Below are positions 18,586 through 27,430 of a DNA stretch of 33,777 nt, piece by piece. The DNA comes from Coemansia sp. RSA 1804. Its lineage: Eukaryota; Kickxellomycota; Kickxellomycetes; Kickxellales; Kickxellaceae. The position numbers and the translations under genes are program-made. The first letter of the stretch is position 1. Every line of letters starts with the position of its first letter. Under the pieces are notes generated by a model. That model was not told where the DNA came from. It worked only from the letters and a program-made list of their open reading frames with translations, and ran no database searches. Where the stretch lies: NCBI GenBank assembly GCA_027578815.1, contig JANBTH010000114.1, forward strand, positions 1 through 33,777. Direction: 5' to 3'.

Positions 18586-20208
18586 CTAAAAGCTAAAGTC
18601 AATACGTGGAAACTTTTCTGGCAAGAAACTCTTCTTAACAATCTCGCGTTTTTCGTAGTCAACACCAGCTATCTTCAAAGTTTTTGTTCGTAGAATCAAA
18701 TGGTTGAGGATGGAGAGAAGATTGTATGGATCTTTCGGGTCAGTATCACCAATGGAAATACGTTCAAGTCGTGTGTCCAGATACTTAAACGTTTCAAGCT
18801 CTTCTTCTTCTAGACCGAATCGTATGATTGACAATGATTCCTCACTTAAGGAGACATTTGCAACAGAAAGCCAGCGAAGATTGTAAAAATTGGAAATATG
18901 CTTTAACAGTTGGTCAAATGCAACTGTGCGAAGCTCTAGAAAGATAACATTCACCCAGGATACCGTGCGCTTAATGTTGATTAATGAATAAATGACTACT
19001 ATACATTTACTTCCAATCTTGGTATACCCAAAATAGCGGTCTGCTGCAATGTAGAAAGAATTACTGGGCGCTTCTTTATTGTTTACAATAATTGCCATTT
19101 CGTTAACGCTTGTAAACCGCAATCTGCTGGCAGCAACAACTGAGTTGCAAGTTCCATTAATAATCAATGAATCCAAATATGCAGGTATTGTATCGGTATA
19201 AAACACATCACAATCTACTGGAGGATTATTCAAAGTTAAATCCTTGAGTTTTGGAAACTGGAGCATATGTGATCCGTATGGTTTAGCTTGTTTTGAATAC
19301 TTTTCCGAAAGCTTTTGTTCTTGTTCCGTTTGATTATTATATGATAACACAAGAGATTTTAGGTTTTTAAATTCAATACGCCCAGGTGTTGTAAAGTCGT
19401 GAAACATCCACCACGAAAAGTTGCTGCTAGATATGCCGGAGAGGCGCAAGGATTGGAGTGATTTTGCATGAAACGAGGAGTGCTGGTGTTTATACTTGCC
19501 AAGGTTCAGCCAAAGATGTGTTAGTTCAGTTGAGAACTGCGGCAAAGGAAGTATGGTTGGATGGAAAATGTATAAGCGTTGCAATTGTGGTGCATAATGG
19601 TCAATAAGAATGGGAATTGCTGATGACGCAAATTTATCCTTCCAAGTACGCAAATTCAAGCAAGTTATATTTGGTGCTCTGTTCTGCAAATCATGAAGGT
19701 GCTCTGAGATCTCCATTGAAAGTCTATCCAAATCTGACACTTTAAACTCTAAACTGTCTTCATAGCTAAAATAGCTACCAAACTCAATTGAAGAAAGATT
19801 CAACCAATATCCAACACCAAGTGCTGAAATATTCTTTAGAACATGGCCGTACCGACTAATATGCAGTTCTTCAGAATAACCAACACTTAGTTTAGACACA
19901 CAGTCGCAGTTGTATTTGTCACGTCCAGTGATTATGCCAAGATTGGATTTACAAACAATGTCGTCGTCAGCGTAGAAAATACAACTGTTAATAATATTCT
20001 TTTCCGGGGGTTTGAAGTCATTCTGCGAATAAATATCAAAAAAGCCTTGAGCAAACACGTAGCCCTTTAGCAAGTCGTACCACTTGGTACACACCTGGAG
20101 TAAGGCGAGCTTGTGCTTCCACTCGTCAATATCTTTTGCTGGCTCGCCAGATGCGAGACAGAGGATACGATAGAGGACTTCAGGGTCAAGGTCGTTTATG
20201 TGAAGCAT
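18586..20208 (-). CDS. F-box protein with leucine-rich, LRR-like body
   Basis: 540 residues, start ATG at 20208, no intron. Residues about 3-50 (INDLDPEVLYRILCLA, LALLQVCTKWYDLL) fit an F-box, the SKP1-binding module of SCF ubiquitin ligases. The rest has irregular Leu-rich repeats (for example THLWLNLGKY, LQSLRLSGIS, LKDLTLNNPP, LRWLSVANVS) and no second recognisable domain. A role as substrate adaptor is inferred from the family; the target is unknown. Its AT-richer codon use differs from the neighbouring genes. It is bracketed by diverged direct repeats (18174-18300 and 20430-20767), which suggests arrival by duplication or insertion between UBP6 and VPS41. It looks intact. Confidence 0.75.
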   Translation of the reverse strand: MLHINDLDPEVLYRILCLASGEPAKDIDEWKHKLALLQVCTKWYDLLKGYVFAQGFFDIYSQNDFKPPEKNIINSCIFYADDDIVCKSNLGIITGRDKYNCDCVSKLSVGYSEELHISRYGHVLKNISALGVGYWLNLSSIEFGSYFSYEDSLEFKVSDLDRLSMEISEHLHDLQNRAPNITCLNLRTWKDKFASSAIPILIDHYAPQLQRLYIFHPTILPLPQFSTELTHLWLNLGKYKHQHSSFHAKSLQSLRLSGISSSNFSWWMFHDFTTPGRIEFKNLKSLVLSYNNQTEQEQKLSEKYSKQAKPYGSHMLQFPKLKDLTLNNPPVDCDVFYTDTIPAYLDSLIINGTCNSVVAASRLRFTSVNEMAIIVNNKEAPSNSFYIAADRYFGYTKIGSKCIVVIYSLINIKRTVSWVNVIFLELRTVAFDQLLKHISNFYNLRWLSVANVSLSEESLSIIRFGLEEEELETFKYLDTRLERISIGDTDPKDPYNLLSILNHLILRTKTLKIAGVDYEKREIVKKSFLPEKFPRIDFSF

Positions 20209-20774
20209 ATTGAAAAGAAAAGTGTGTTTAAAAGCAATTATTCAAAAATAAAGGAACAGAAAAGCAAAAGTAGTCGTCTATTGAGTTGTCATTTTATTCA
20301 GCAAAAATTGACATGACTACAAAATAAATGCATCATATATGCAGAAATAGACTGGCAGCTTCATGCGGACACGATGATCATGAACAACGCAATAATACTC
20401 ACGACAAGTCTAAAACTCTGTAGCTTCATGCTGGAGGAAGATAGTGTCAGAACGTATTATTCACGGTTTCTATGCTGCGCATAGCCACTCAAGCAACTCT
20501 TTTCGGGAAGGTCGGCTCAATGTCAACACCACCTGGTTCAAAATGGAACCAGGCGGAGCTAGTCAACCGGACAAGTTGACCATTGCCCTATCTTCTATTC
20601 AACACATTGCTTTACGGCCTCTCAGAGAACACATTTTCCAACACAGGCGGTCCAAACAGCCACTATTTTGTTTCTTTTATTCTTTTATAAACTCTTCGTT
20701 TACTACTATGATTCTTAGATATAGATCCAGCATACCCGATTGATAAGAGATCAATTTTTTTTTGGAAAAAGAAA
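20209..20774. other. F-box gene upstream region and VPS41 3' flank
   Basis: Holds the F-box gene promoter, the right-hand direct repeat (20430-20503 and 20711-20767) and an extra ~207-bp segment between the two repeat halves. That segment contains a perfect 8-bp inverted repeat CCTGGTTC...GAACCAGG near 20530-20551. A plus-strand open frame at 20444-20743 exists only with a GTG start and reads through the repeat, so it is a remnant rather than a gene. Confidence 0.45.
20430..20767. repeat. Direct repeat right of F-box gene, interrupted copy
   Basis: Counterpart of 18174-18300, split by about 207 bp (20504-20710). The right half runs into the last codons of VPS41: the plus-strand remnant frame FLDIDPAYPIDKRSIFF continues toward LDAEGLDG, which is antisense to the VPS41 C-terminus. 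Confidence 0.55.
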
Positions 20775-23700
20775 CTAGATGCTGAGGGTCTGGACGGGCG
20801 GCAGAAGGTCGTGGCGGTCGGACGCAGCCTGCTCGGTTGGCAGAGCGGCGGAATCCATGCCAGCATTGCCATCGCTACCGGCAGCAGCAGGCGCCCCGCG
20901 GTCGCGCCGCTCCAGAGGAGACCAGCCGCCCATCGCCTGCTGCTGGGTTTGATTCAGGCTCTGGCTCTGGCTCTGGCTCTGACTCTTCGCGTCCTTCTGG
21001 TCGTACTCAGCGCACACAGGACAGGCGGGCGAGTACTGGCGGATCATCAGGGTGCGGTCGAGTTTCGCCTGCGTGACAATCTTGCGCTGCTCCGCAGGAC
21101 TCAGCACCATGCGAAGCAGCTGGCGCCGGTCACGCCGCTGCTTCAGACTAAGCAGGTTCGTCGACGATGACGGCGAAGTCGAGTCGAGCAGCAGAGTCTT
21201 CCGCAGAACGTCCGGATGAAGCACGCACTTGTCGTGGAAAATGTGGCCGCACCAGAACGCCAACGCTCCTCGACTGCCGGCGGGCATCTCCTCGAGCGGC
21301 GTCTGGCAAGCAAGACACAACTGGCCGCTGCTGACGCCCATCCCCTGGTGCTGCAGGCGGTGCAGCGCATCCGACAGAACCTCACAATCGCCATCCAGAA
21401 CATGCTTGCAATCGGTACACAGCTCCACCTGCAGATGGTAATCGTGGAGCACGTTGGTCAGGGCTCGACGGATCCCAGGTACCGAGAGCGCCTCGGGGAT
21501 GCTGCGGATCACGGCGGTTGGATTCGTGTGCGTGCCGCCGAGCTCCAGAAGCCCAACAATGAATTCGGGTTTGTCGCGCGCGTACATGACCAGATCGTTC
21601 CACAGCTCAGGATCGTTCTGGTCCTTGGCAAACTCAATGGCACGCGGCACGTCGCGCAGCCGATCGATGATCAGCATCAGCGCACGGTGATTATCGCCCA
21701 TGCGCCCCAGAATGAAAACCATCTCCGGCACCAGTCCGCGCTCCTCGCAGATCTCCAGCGCCTTGTCGAACGAGTAGTACGTGCTCACGCGCAGAAAGTG
21801 CAAGAGTCGCTCTGGATTGTACTCCGCATACAGCTCCACCTGCAGATCGGCAAACGGGGCGCCCAGATGCGGATCCTTGGTCAGAAGAGCGTGGAGATAC
21901 ACGTGGAGATGCCCTGGGTCGCGGATGAGCTGCTTCACAACGCTCGCGCACGGAACAGCATCGGTGTTGTCCGTCAGCAGCTGTGCGCCCTGTGCCTCGC
22001 AGCGTCGACGGAGTCGGTCCGCTGCATCAGCATCAGCATCAGCATCCGCTCCGCTGGCGTCCAGTCCGAGCGTGCGGTCATCATAGCGCAAAACCAGCTG
22101 CGCCTTGTCCCTGATAGCGTCAAACAGATTCTCATTCAGCACGCGGTCGAGGATGCCAGGCGCAAACAGCTCCAGATGGTACGTGAGCGACTTAGCCGGC
22201 TGGTTGAGCTTGTCGTACAGCAGCGCCAGACACTCCTTGAGCGTAACGCGATCAGACTCAGACGCCTTGTCAATCTGGTCCTCAATGGCAAGCACCACGC
22301 TGTAGGCGTTGAACAGCGAGGTCGGCCACGCAAACACAAGACGGCGGAAGTGGCCAACATCTGACGTCAGTAGAAAGGCCAGCACCATTTCGTAGACAGT
22401 GCTCGACAGACGGAGCCCCGTAGTCGGGATATGCGGCGCAATCTCGTTCAGCGCGTTGGCTTCGGCAAACGCAAACACCCACGCCTCCCACGCCTCGCGC
22501 GCTTCGGAAGCGCCGTTGCGCGGAAGCACACGCGCACACACCTCGGCCGCCTCCGCTGGATTGTCCTCGTCCATCAGCGCGTGCGCATACGCCTGGCCGA
22601 TCGACTGGTACTCGGCGTCCTTGATCTGGTCGCGATACGCCGCCCACGGACCCTGGTTCCGGTAAGCATCCTCGATGTCGCCAAGCGCCTGTCGGTACCG
22701 CCCGCGCTCAGACAGCCATTGCACGTGGTCGCCCAGTCCGCGGGGCCGCACAGACACCAGCTGCTTCGGACTGAGAATGTACCACGAATCTGCCTCATGC
22801 GTCGCACAGTGCGCCAGTCCGTAGTCGTTGGGCTGCAGCAGCGCGAATCCCTCCAGCGCCAGCACATCGCTCGACACCTCCTCGATGTTCCAGTCAATCA
22901 TCCGCAGCTCCGGCGGCTGCGCATGTCGCGCGCGCTGCTGAAGCTGTTGCTGCTGCTGCGAGTCGCCGGGCACGCCGTCGCCGGCCATCATGTTCCGCAC
23001 CGCCTCGTGGTCGCCGTGCGAGAGAACTAGAAAGCTGTCACGATACACCGCCAGTCCGCACACAATGAAGTCTGTGCGAAACAGCACGCTGATCTCCGCG
23101 TACAGAAGCGGCGATGACGCCTGATCCTGGTCTGTCGATGATGACGGTGGTGGTGTCGGCTTTTCCTGCTGCGTCTGCGTCTGCGTCTGGCCGCGCTCCT
23201 TCAGCGCAACCACCTGCACAATGTTGGCCCACCCGACAACAAGCGTGCGCGCATCCCGCCAATGCAGACGGCAGCTGTACAGGTCGGCCCGCGGACTGCC
23301 TTCGGGACGCGCCACCTGCGAGATACGCTGCGCACGCACCGTGTCGTAGATCTGGACGCCCTCATCGCACGCCCACGCAACAAGCGTGCCGTGCCACTGG
23401 ATGGTCTGGATGGGACCGGCATCGCTCGTAAACACAATCGTATCGCTCTTCCCCAACCACCGCTTCTCGTGCATCACCACTTGTCCTGACATGCCGCCAG
23501 ACACGAACCGTCGCGACGCCTTGCGGCTGTAATGCGGATCCAGCGCCACCGCCTTGACCGGCCGACTGTAGTCGACTATTGTTATATCGTCGCTGTATAG
23601 TCCGTGCACTACTACCCGCCCATCGTCACCCGCGCTGGCCACGTACTCGTTGTCAATGTCGATGCTGACTGCGTTGACTGTGGCCGAGTGTGCGCGCCAT

Positions 23701-24041
23701 TTCTTCACCTCGTTGCCCTCAAAGTCCATGATCACTACGTTGCCCCAGTGCGTGCCGAGCACAAGAAACCGCTCTGACGCCATCAATGTGCTTGCTGTGT
23801 CCTTCTCCAGCAGCCCCTGCACATTGCCGCCCAGCCGCTTGTATCGCAGTGCCGGCTCCTCCTCCTCTTCTTCTTCCTCTTCTTCTTCCTCGCTGTCGTC
23901 TACCTCTGTGTGCGTCTCCTGCTGCTCTCCTGGCTTGCCGCCGGCCGCTGTGTTGCTGGAAAGCCCCGCTGACACGCTGTTGTCGCCCTCGCCCTCGCTC
24001 TCACCGGGCGTCTGTGTGCTCTTGACATCCCGCCCACCCAT
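20775..24041 (-). CDS. VPS41: HOPS complex subunit Vps41
   Basis: 1088 residues from the ATG at 24041, no intron. Vps41 is the HOPS subunit that binds Rab7/Ypt7 and tethers late endosomes, AP-3 vesicles and vacuoles for fusion. An acidic N-terminal stretch ends in a 12-Glu run (51-62). It is followed by the family's beta-propeller (ALRYKRLGGNV; FLVLGTHWGNVVIMDFEGN; LVAWACDEGVQIYD; WRDARTLVVGW). The middle is alpha-solenoid/clathrin-repeat-like (about 560-860). A C-terminal RING-type zinc motif has CLAC at about 909-912, WCGHIFHDKC at about 930 and CPVC at about 1007-1010, with a Ser/Leu-rich insertion between. The last ~70 residues, with an SQ-dipeptide run, are low-complexity, and the stop codon lies in DNA repeated near 18014. 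Longer than yeast Vps41 (992). Confidence 0.93.
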   Translation of the reverse strand: MGGRDVKSTQTPGESEGEGDNSVSAGLSSNTAAGGKPGEQQETHTEVDDSEEEEEEEEEEEEPALRYKRLGGNVQGLLEKDTASTLMASERFLVLGTHWGNVVIMDFEGNEVKKWRAHSATVNAVSIDIDNEYVASAGDDGRVVVHGLYSDDITIVDYSRPVKAVALDPHYSRKASRRFVSGGMSGQVVMHEKRWLGKSDTIVFTSDAGPIQTIQWHGTLVAWACDEGVQIYDTVRAQRISQVARPEGSPRADLYSCRLHWRDARTLVVGWANIVQVVALKERGQTQTQTQQEKPTPPPSSSTDQDQASSPLLYAEISVLFRTDFIVCGLAVYRDSFLVLSHGDHEAVRNMMAGDGVPGDSQQQQQLQQRARHAQPPELRMIDWNIEEVSSDVLALEGFALLQPNDYGLAHCATHEADSWYILSPKQLVSVRPRGLGDHVQWLSERGRYRQALGDIEDAYRNQGPWAAYRDQIKDAEYQSIGQAYAHALMDEDNPAEAAEVCARVLPRNGASEAREAWEAWVFAFAEANALNEIAPHIPTTGLRLSSTVYEMVLAFLLTSDVGHFRRLVFAWPTSLFNAYSVVLAIEDQIDKASESDRVTLKECLALLYDKLNQPAKSLTYHLELFAPGILDRVLNENLFDAIRDKAQLVLRYDDRTLGLDASGADADADADAADRLRRRCEAQGAQLLTDNTDAVPCASVVKQLIRDPGHLHVYLHALLTKDPHLGAPFADLQVELYAEYNPERLLHFLRVSTYYSFDKALEICEERGLVPEMVFILGRMGDNHRALMLIIDRLRDVPRAIEFAKDQNDPELWNDLVMYARDKPEFIVGLLELGGTHTNPTAVIRSIPEALSVPGIRRALTNVLHDYHLQVELCTDCKHVLDGDCEVLSDALHRLQHQGMGVSSGQLCLACQTPLEEMPAGSRGALAFWCGHIFHDKCVLHPDVLRKTLLLDSTSPSSSTNLLSLKQRRDRRQLLRMVLSPAEQRKIVTQAKLDRTLMIRQYSPACPVCAEYDQKDAKSQSQSQSQSLNQTQQQAMGGWSPLERRDRGAPAAAGSDGNAGMDSAALPTEQAASDRHDLLPPVQTLSI

Positions 24042-24348
24042 CTCAATCTCTGCGATGATTCAAAGCTTTAGCGTGGTTATGAATTGGTGTTGATTAACAA
24101 ATAAAGTACAGGCCTGGAAAATCAGAAGAGCGAGAATAATGAAAACAATGACTGGCGTAAGAGAACAAAAAGGACAACAGAGCCCCTTGATTTTGCAAAT
24201 GAAGGAAAAGGAGAAAGGAATGTTCTTGTACGCTAAGCGATTTTTATCACTTTTCGCTTCTGGGCAAGAAGAAAACGTCATCCCACACATGCAGAACAAG
24301 TAGAAAGAGAAGGTTTGGTTGGTCGAGCTCTTCCTTCACAGACGATTC
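24042..24348. other. Intergenic: VPS41 promoter and DNAJC8 3' flank
   Basis: About 300 nt with A-rich runs on the plus strand. No additional gene seen. Confidence 0.5.
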
Positions 24349-25062
24349 CTATGGCTTTTGTACCGGATCCCCTACACCAAGCCTCGCGCTTGTGCTGTCG
24401 CCTGCTAGAGACGATGGGCCATCGTCCTTTCTCCTCTTTATCTTTTTCTTCTCCTTTTTCTTCGTAGATCCAGCGGCCACAAAGTTCCTCCAGCTGCTAA
24501 CACGCTCGTCGCGCCCATCCTCCCACTCCTTGTCAGCATCGCGTTTCCTGCGACGCATTGCCGCCTCCTCCTCCGCCTGTGCCTTGGCAGCTCCCTCCGC
24601 CGCCATCTCCTGCTTGGCTCTCTGACGCCGTCGCCACTCGATATCAACCATGATGGCCCGGTACTTTTCACGCACCGCCACCTCAAACTCCTCGCCACCG
24701 TCTCCGTCTGCTGCTTCTCTATTTTGCCACCGCGGCTGCGCTGCAACCTCACGCCGTGCCTCGTCCATCAGCCCAAGAATCGTCTTCCGTCTGGTATCGT
24801 CCATCAGCTCCGACTCCGCGCGCTTCAGCTTCTCGAACGCTTCACGCGCCCTCTCGTGTACCGCCTTGTCCGGATGAATCAGCCGCGACTTGTTTCTGTA
24901 CGCCAGTCGTATATCGTTGGCTGAGGTTGTGTGAGTTACTCCGAGCACTGCAAACGGATCAAGCGGGCTTTCGCTTAGCACTCGGTCTACCTCCTGCGTG
25001 CGCGACAAGTGCATGCTATCGCTCTTCAGGAGCTTATCCACCTCGTCTGCTTCATCGCCCAT
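24349..25062 (-). CDS. DNAJC8: DNAJC8/Spf31-type J-domain protein, spliceosome-associated
   Basis: 237 residues, start ATG at 25062. J domain at about 34-100 (LDPFAVLGV, IRLAYRNKSRLIHPDK) with the Hsp70-activating HPD tripeptide at 63-65. It is followed by a long charged helical region (YRAIMVDIEWRRRQRAKQ; Glu/Ala/Arg-rich) and a Lys-rich tail with KKKEKKKIKRRK, a likely nuclear localisation signal. This order (acidic N-terminus, J domain, basic coiled region with an IEWRRR-type motif) is that of human DNAJC8 and S. pombe Spf31, which associate with the spliceosome. No zinc finger or signal peptide, so not a DnaJ type I or ER J protein. Confidence 0.88.
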   Translation of the reverse strand: MGDEADEVDKLLKSDSMHLSRTQEVDRVLSESPLDPFAVLGVTHTTSANDIRLAYRNKSRLIHPDKAVHERAREAFEKLKRAESELMDDTRRKTILGLMDEARREVAAQPRWQNREAADGDGGEEFEVAVREKYRAIMVDIEWRRRQRAKQEMAAEGAAKAQAEEEAAMRRRKRDADKEWEDGRDERVSSWRNFVAAGSTKKKEKKKIKRRKDDGPSSLAGDSTSARLGVGDPVQKP

Positions 25063-25560
25063 GCTTATTGATTGGTCTTGTGTGTGCTGAATAACAGAGG
25101 CGTTAGCTCGTATTTGTGTGATATAATAAAAGCGTTTCTCTTGTTGGATAAATAAATTAGAGAAGAAAGAAAGAGTGGTGCTATACTGTTTTCTCTAGTA
25201 AACACCCCAAAATCTAGAAGTTTACTGACCAACAGATCCAGAAGCATTTTCTAATTAAAATATTTGCATCAGATCAAGGACTGGCTTTTTGACATTGCGT
25301 ATACACCTTCTAACAACATGCAAATACATCTTAATACACGTAGAGAGGCGGGTATATTAATATCTAAATTAATTAATATGAAAAAGGATGTATTTAAAGG
25401 CTTTCAATAAATGTGATTAAAGATTGACCAGCTTACAACAATTTTAAAAGGAAAAAGCATGTTAGTAAGTTTGGCAGCCTGCGTTGCATCACCTGTGTAG
25501 TCTATGGCAATATGCGTATCTTATTTTAATTATCATTTATCGAAATATTCAATAAAATCA
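25063..25560. other. DNAJC8 upstream region and left border of AT-rich island 2
   Basis: Includes the DNAJC8 promoter. At 25391-25406 a TATTTAAAGGCTTTCA segment resembles the promoter-proximal motif of the family C genes (AAGGCATTCA) but is followed only by a 13-codon frame from an ATG at about 25459. Possibly a decayed promoter or gene. Confidence 0.4.
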
Positions 25561-25800
25561 TTAAATGCTGGCTGTTTCTTGATAGCGATTTTGGTAGCAG
25601 ACCCACGTTATATGAATGCCATTTTGACCGTTTCTAATATTCACATTTCTTATTCGTATTTCATTTAATTTCGGTTTCTTATTAAATTCTCTAAACGCTA
25701 CTTGTAATACAGCAAAAATGAATAGAGCAAAAATAATATACACGAGGATACGGAAATAAAAATTAGAAGCTAAAGCAGATACTAAATGAATGCAATCCAA
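25561..25800 (-). CDS. Possible small membrane protein fragment
   Basis: A frame of 79 codons has one strongly hydrophobic segment (FYFRILVYIIFALFIFAVLQ) followed by basic residues (REFNKKPK) and a polar end. It has no ATG at all; it could only be real if an upstream exon joins at the TAG acceptor near 25815. No homologue recognised and no paralogue in the window. Treat as tentative. Confidence 0.2.
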   Translation of the reverse strand: MDCIHLVSALASNFYFRILVYIIFALFIFAVLQVAFREFNKKPKLNEIRIRNVNIRNGQNGIHITWVCYQNRYQETASI

Positions 25801-25861
25801 AATTATTATTACAAGCTACTATCAGCTGTGCTTTTTACTTTGCATCTATTAAATTTTTTGG

Positions 25862-25869
25862 TATATAAA
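25862..25869 (+). promoter_or_regulatory. TATA box of family B gene 0
   Basis: TATATAAA about 150 nt upstream of the ATG at 26014. The following leader shares CTTTAGCTACTGACTA with the leader of family B gene 1 (CTCTAGCTACTGTCTA), and the TATA box is at a comparable distance there. Confidence 0.5.
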
Positions 25870-26013
25870 GACAGTTTGCATTAAAAATTTTTACTCAAAT
25901 ATTCTATTATCTCTACTTTCATTTTTGATTTAAACAGCCATCATAAAATTTTCTTTAGCTACTGACTACACACGTTTTGCCGCATAAGAATAACAAGTGA
26001 TTTTGATAGTGAT

Positions 26014-26154
26014 ATGTCAACTAGAATAAAGCAAGCCGTGAATAAAGCTGTTGAAGCAGAAATATCAAAGATTATGGCTAATAAAAAGTGCGACCGAACC
26101 ACTGCAATTGAAAAGTTTTTGGCCAACCCTCCAAAGCTTAATTATGACTGTTAG
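26014..26154 (+). CDS. Family B/A-like mini-protein (46 aa, unknown)
   Basis: 46 codons starting MSTRIKQAVNKAVEAEI, continuing SKIMANKKCDRTTAIEKFL and ending LNYDC. It aligns with family B at I..xVN..VE..I..IM, the Arg and the Ala. It also resembles the C-terminal helical half of family A (I..IM....C....A...L....P). Promoter and leader are homologous to those of family B gene 1. No signal peptide; probably all-helical and intracellular. Its stop codon lies exactly at the left edge of the ~1.1-kb duplication. Short length keeps confidence moderate. Confidence 0.55.
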   Translation: MSTRIKQAVNKAVEAEISKIMANKKCDRTTAIEKFLANPPKLNYDC

Positions 26155-26754
26155 AATATAAGCATAGAAATGCAAAGTACAATAAATATTTTTAGCCATA
26201 ATTCTATGAATGTGGTTATAATTAATTTCACAATTTTTGAGAAATTGGCTTTTATATTAATTAGATAAAGCAAATAATGCACCTAGTTTCCTTGCTATTC
26301 AGATATTAAAGTTGAGTACACAAGCGCAATGGTCTAATAAATGTTTCCAGTTTGGCTGGTATTCGGTAGATTGGCAAAAATGTGTATCTGTTTGTTCAAC
26401 AAGCTATGTTTTCTTATTTGCTTGCTTTGTAGCTGTGTATGATTTTTATATATTTTTTACTGAAGCATTCATAAAAGCATGAAATGCTATTTGTCATGTA
26501 AGTGGATTTTATTGTACATATTTCTAATTACATGGAAGCTACACTGTTTATTTATAGTCTTACATTTTTCTTCTTTATGGCAAATTTTTATTTAATTTAT
26601 GCCAACAGTAATAAACTAATGACAATATGAATTGACTGTTACAAAACAGAATCAGAAATTAAAGCAAAAAAGTACACAGATCATTAAAGTGGTATACAAA
26701 CTTGTTAATGTAGAATGTTGCCAGTAGCATGTTGTTAATCTATAAAATTTTTAG

Positions 26755-26762
26755 TATATAAA
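26755..26762 (+). promoter_or_regulatory. TATA box of family B gene 1
   Basis: TATATAAA about 139 nt before the ATG at 26894, conserved in copy 2 (TATATAAAA, 28362-28370). The flanking CATGGCCAGCAGCATGGATT is identical in both copies. Confidence 0.55.
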
Positions 26763-26893
26763 CATGGCCAGCAGCATGGATTGTAAATTCAATTTTTGGT
26801 TTATATTATTTGTCTCCATTCACATCTTACATTAAAACCATTTACCATACAATTGTCTCTAGCTACTGTCTAAATCTGCTCTGCTACAAAATA

Positions 26894-27073
26894 ATGTCAG
26901 GTAATAACAGCAATAACACACTGAGTATTAAAGAATTTACTAAAATACATGAAAAAGTCAATAGTGATGTTGAAGATTCAATTGAAACAATTATGAAGGC
27001 TAGAGGAATTAGCCGTGGTGCTGCATGTGTCATATTTATGGATATGGTTGAACAACGCAATAACTGTAAATAG
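26894..27073 (+). CDS. Family B small protein, copy 1 (59 aa, unknown)
   Basis: 59 residues from the ATG at 26894. Asn-rich N-terminus MSGNNSNNTLSIK, then predicted helices (IHEKVNSDVEDSIETIM; SRGAACVIFMDMVEQ). An open extension upstream has no ATG, and copy 2 breaks that extension with an indel, so this start is preferred. Its paralogue at 28503-28682 has the same length and no indels but differs at 23 residues. No secretion signal, zinc motif or known domain. Helical pattern resembles the C-terminal half of family A. Confidence 0.65.
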   Translation: MSGNNSNNTLSIKEFTKIHEKVNSDVEDSIETIMKARGISRGAACVIFMDMVEQRNNCK

Positions 27074-27331
27074 AGTGTAAATCATATTATGCACAACAGC
27101 TTTCCATATCTAGGTTTTTAACGTAGTCTTAAATTGAAAAAACTATACAATGTTACATACAAATATGCCAAACAGATTATACGGTATAGTGGTAATATGT
27201 ACATGTTAGAAATTTCTGTTTTTACCAATATGCCAATAAAAACATTAAACTATAATGAGCAGGTTCAAAAACCTGACATAGGAACTCCATTGTAAACTAT
27301 CTATTAATCATTTTTAATAAAAATAATAAAT
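27074..27331. other. 3' flank of family B gene 1
   Basis: Conserved with copy 2 to 27280. It includes the palindrome CAGGTTCAAAAACCTG (27261-27276), whose pairing is weakened in copy 2. It probably contains the transcript 3' end. Confidence 0.45.
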
Positions 27332-27430
27332 AGCAGGTTTCTGCACCGAAACCTCCCTCGGGATCCGCCCCCACTTTCGGTGCAGGCTACCGAAAGATGT
27401 CTCTTTCAGAGACTTGAGAGCAGATCCCTT
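27332..27430. other. GC-rich nested-hairpin insert
   Basis: A GC-rich block in strongly AT-rich DNA, absent from the parallel position after copy 2. Perfect inverted repeats: AGGTTTC (27335-27341) with GAAACCT (27348-27354); TGCACCGAAA (27342-27351) with TTTCGGTGCA (27375-27384); GTCTCT (27399-27404) with AGAGAC (27408-27413); and the outer GGGATC (27360-27365) with GATCCC (27423-27428). The first two pairs compete for the same bases. It may be a structured RNA or a small foldback/MITE-type insertion; I do not recognise the class. Confidence 0.5.

Larger units (their letters stand above)
26144..27280. repeat. ~1.1-kb direct duplication, copy 1
   Basis: Matches 27751-28886 end to end. Outer parts (26144-26380 and 27074-27280) are about 95-98% identical by eye. 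The interior, including the family B coding sequence, is only about 80-85% identical with several upstream indels. Confidence 0.85.

Noticed and set aside
20444..20743. 99-codon plus-strand frame as a gene
   Set aside because: Starts at GTG, runs through a broken repeat and inserted DNA; treated as a decayed coding remnant.
21216..22364. 382-codon plus-strand frame
   Set aside because: Antisense shadow of VPS41.
25561..25800. Confident membrane protein gene
   Set aside because: No ATG in the whole frame and no paralogue; kept only as a tentative feature.
26764..26836. 23-codon upstream frame starting ATGGCCAGCAGC before family B gene 1
   Set aside because: Starts only about two bases after the TATA box, so it is probably not transcribed, and copy 2 truncates it at 14 codons.
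27258..27280. tRNA T-arm-like GGTTCAAAAACC
   Set aside because: No acceptor, D or anticodon arm around it; it is a small palindrome within the duplicated flank.
27335..27428. HDV-like self-cleaving ribozyme on the minus strand
   Set aside because: A 7-bp P1-like pairing and a P4-like hairpin can be drawn, but no matching P2 strand or catalytic-C context was found.
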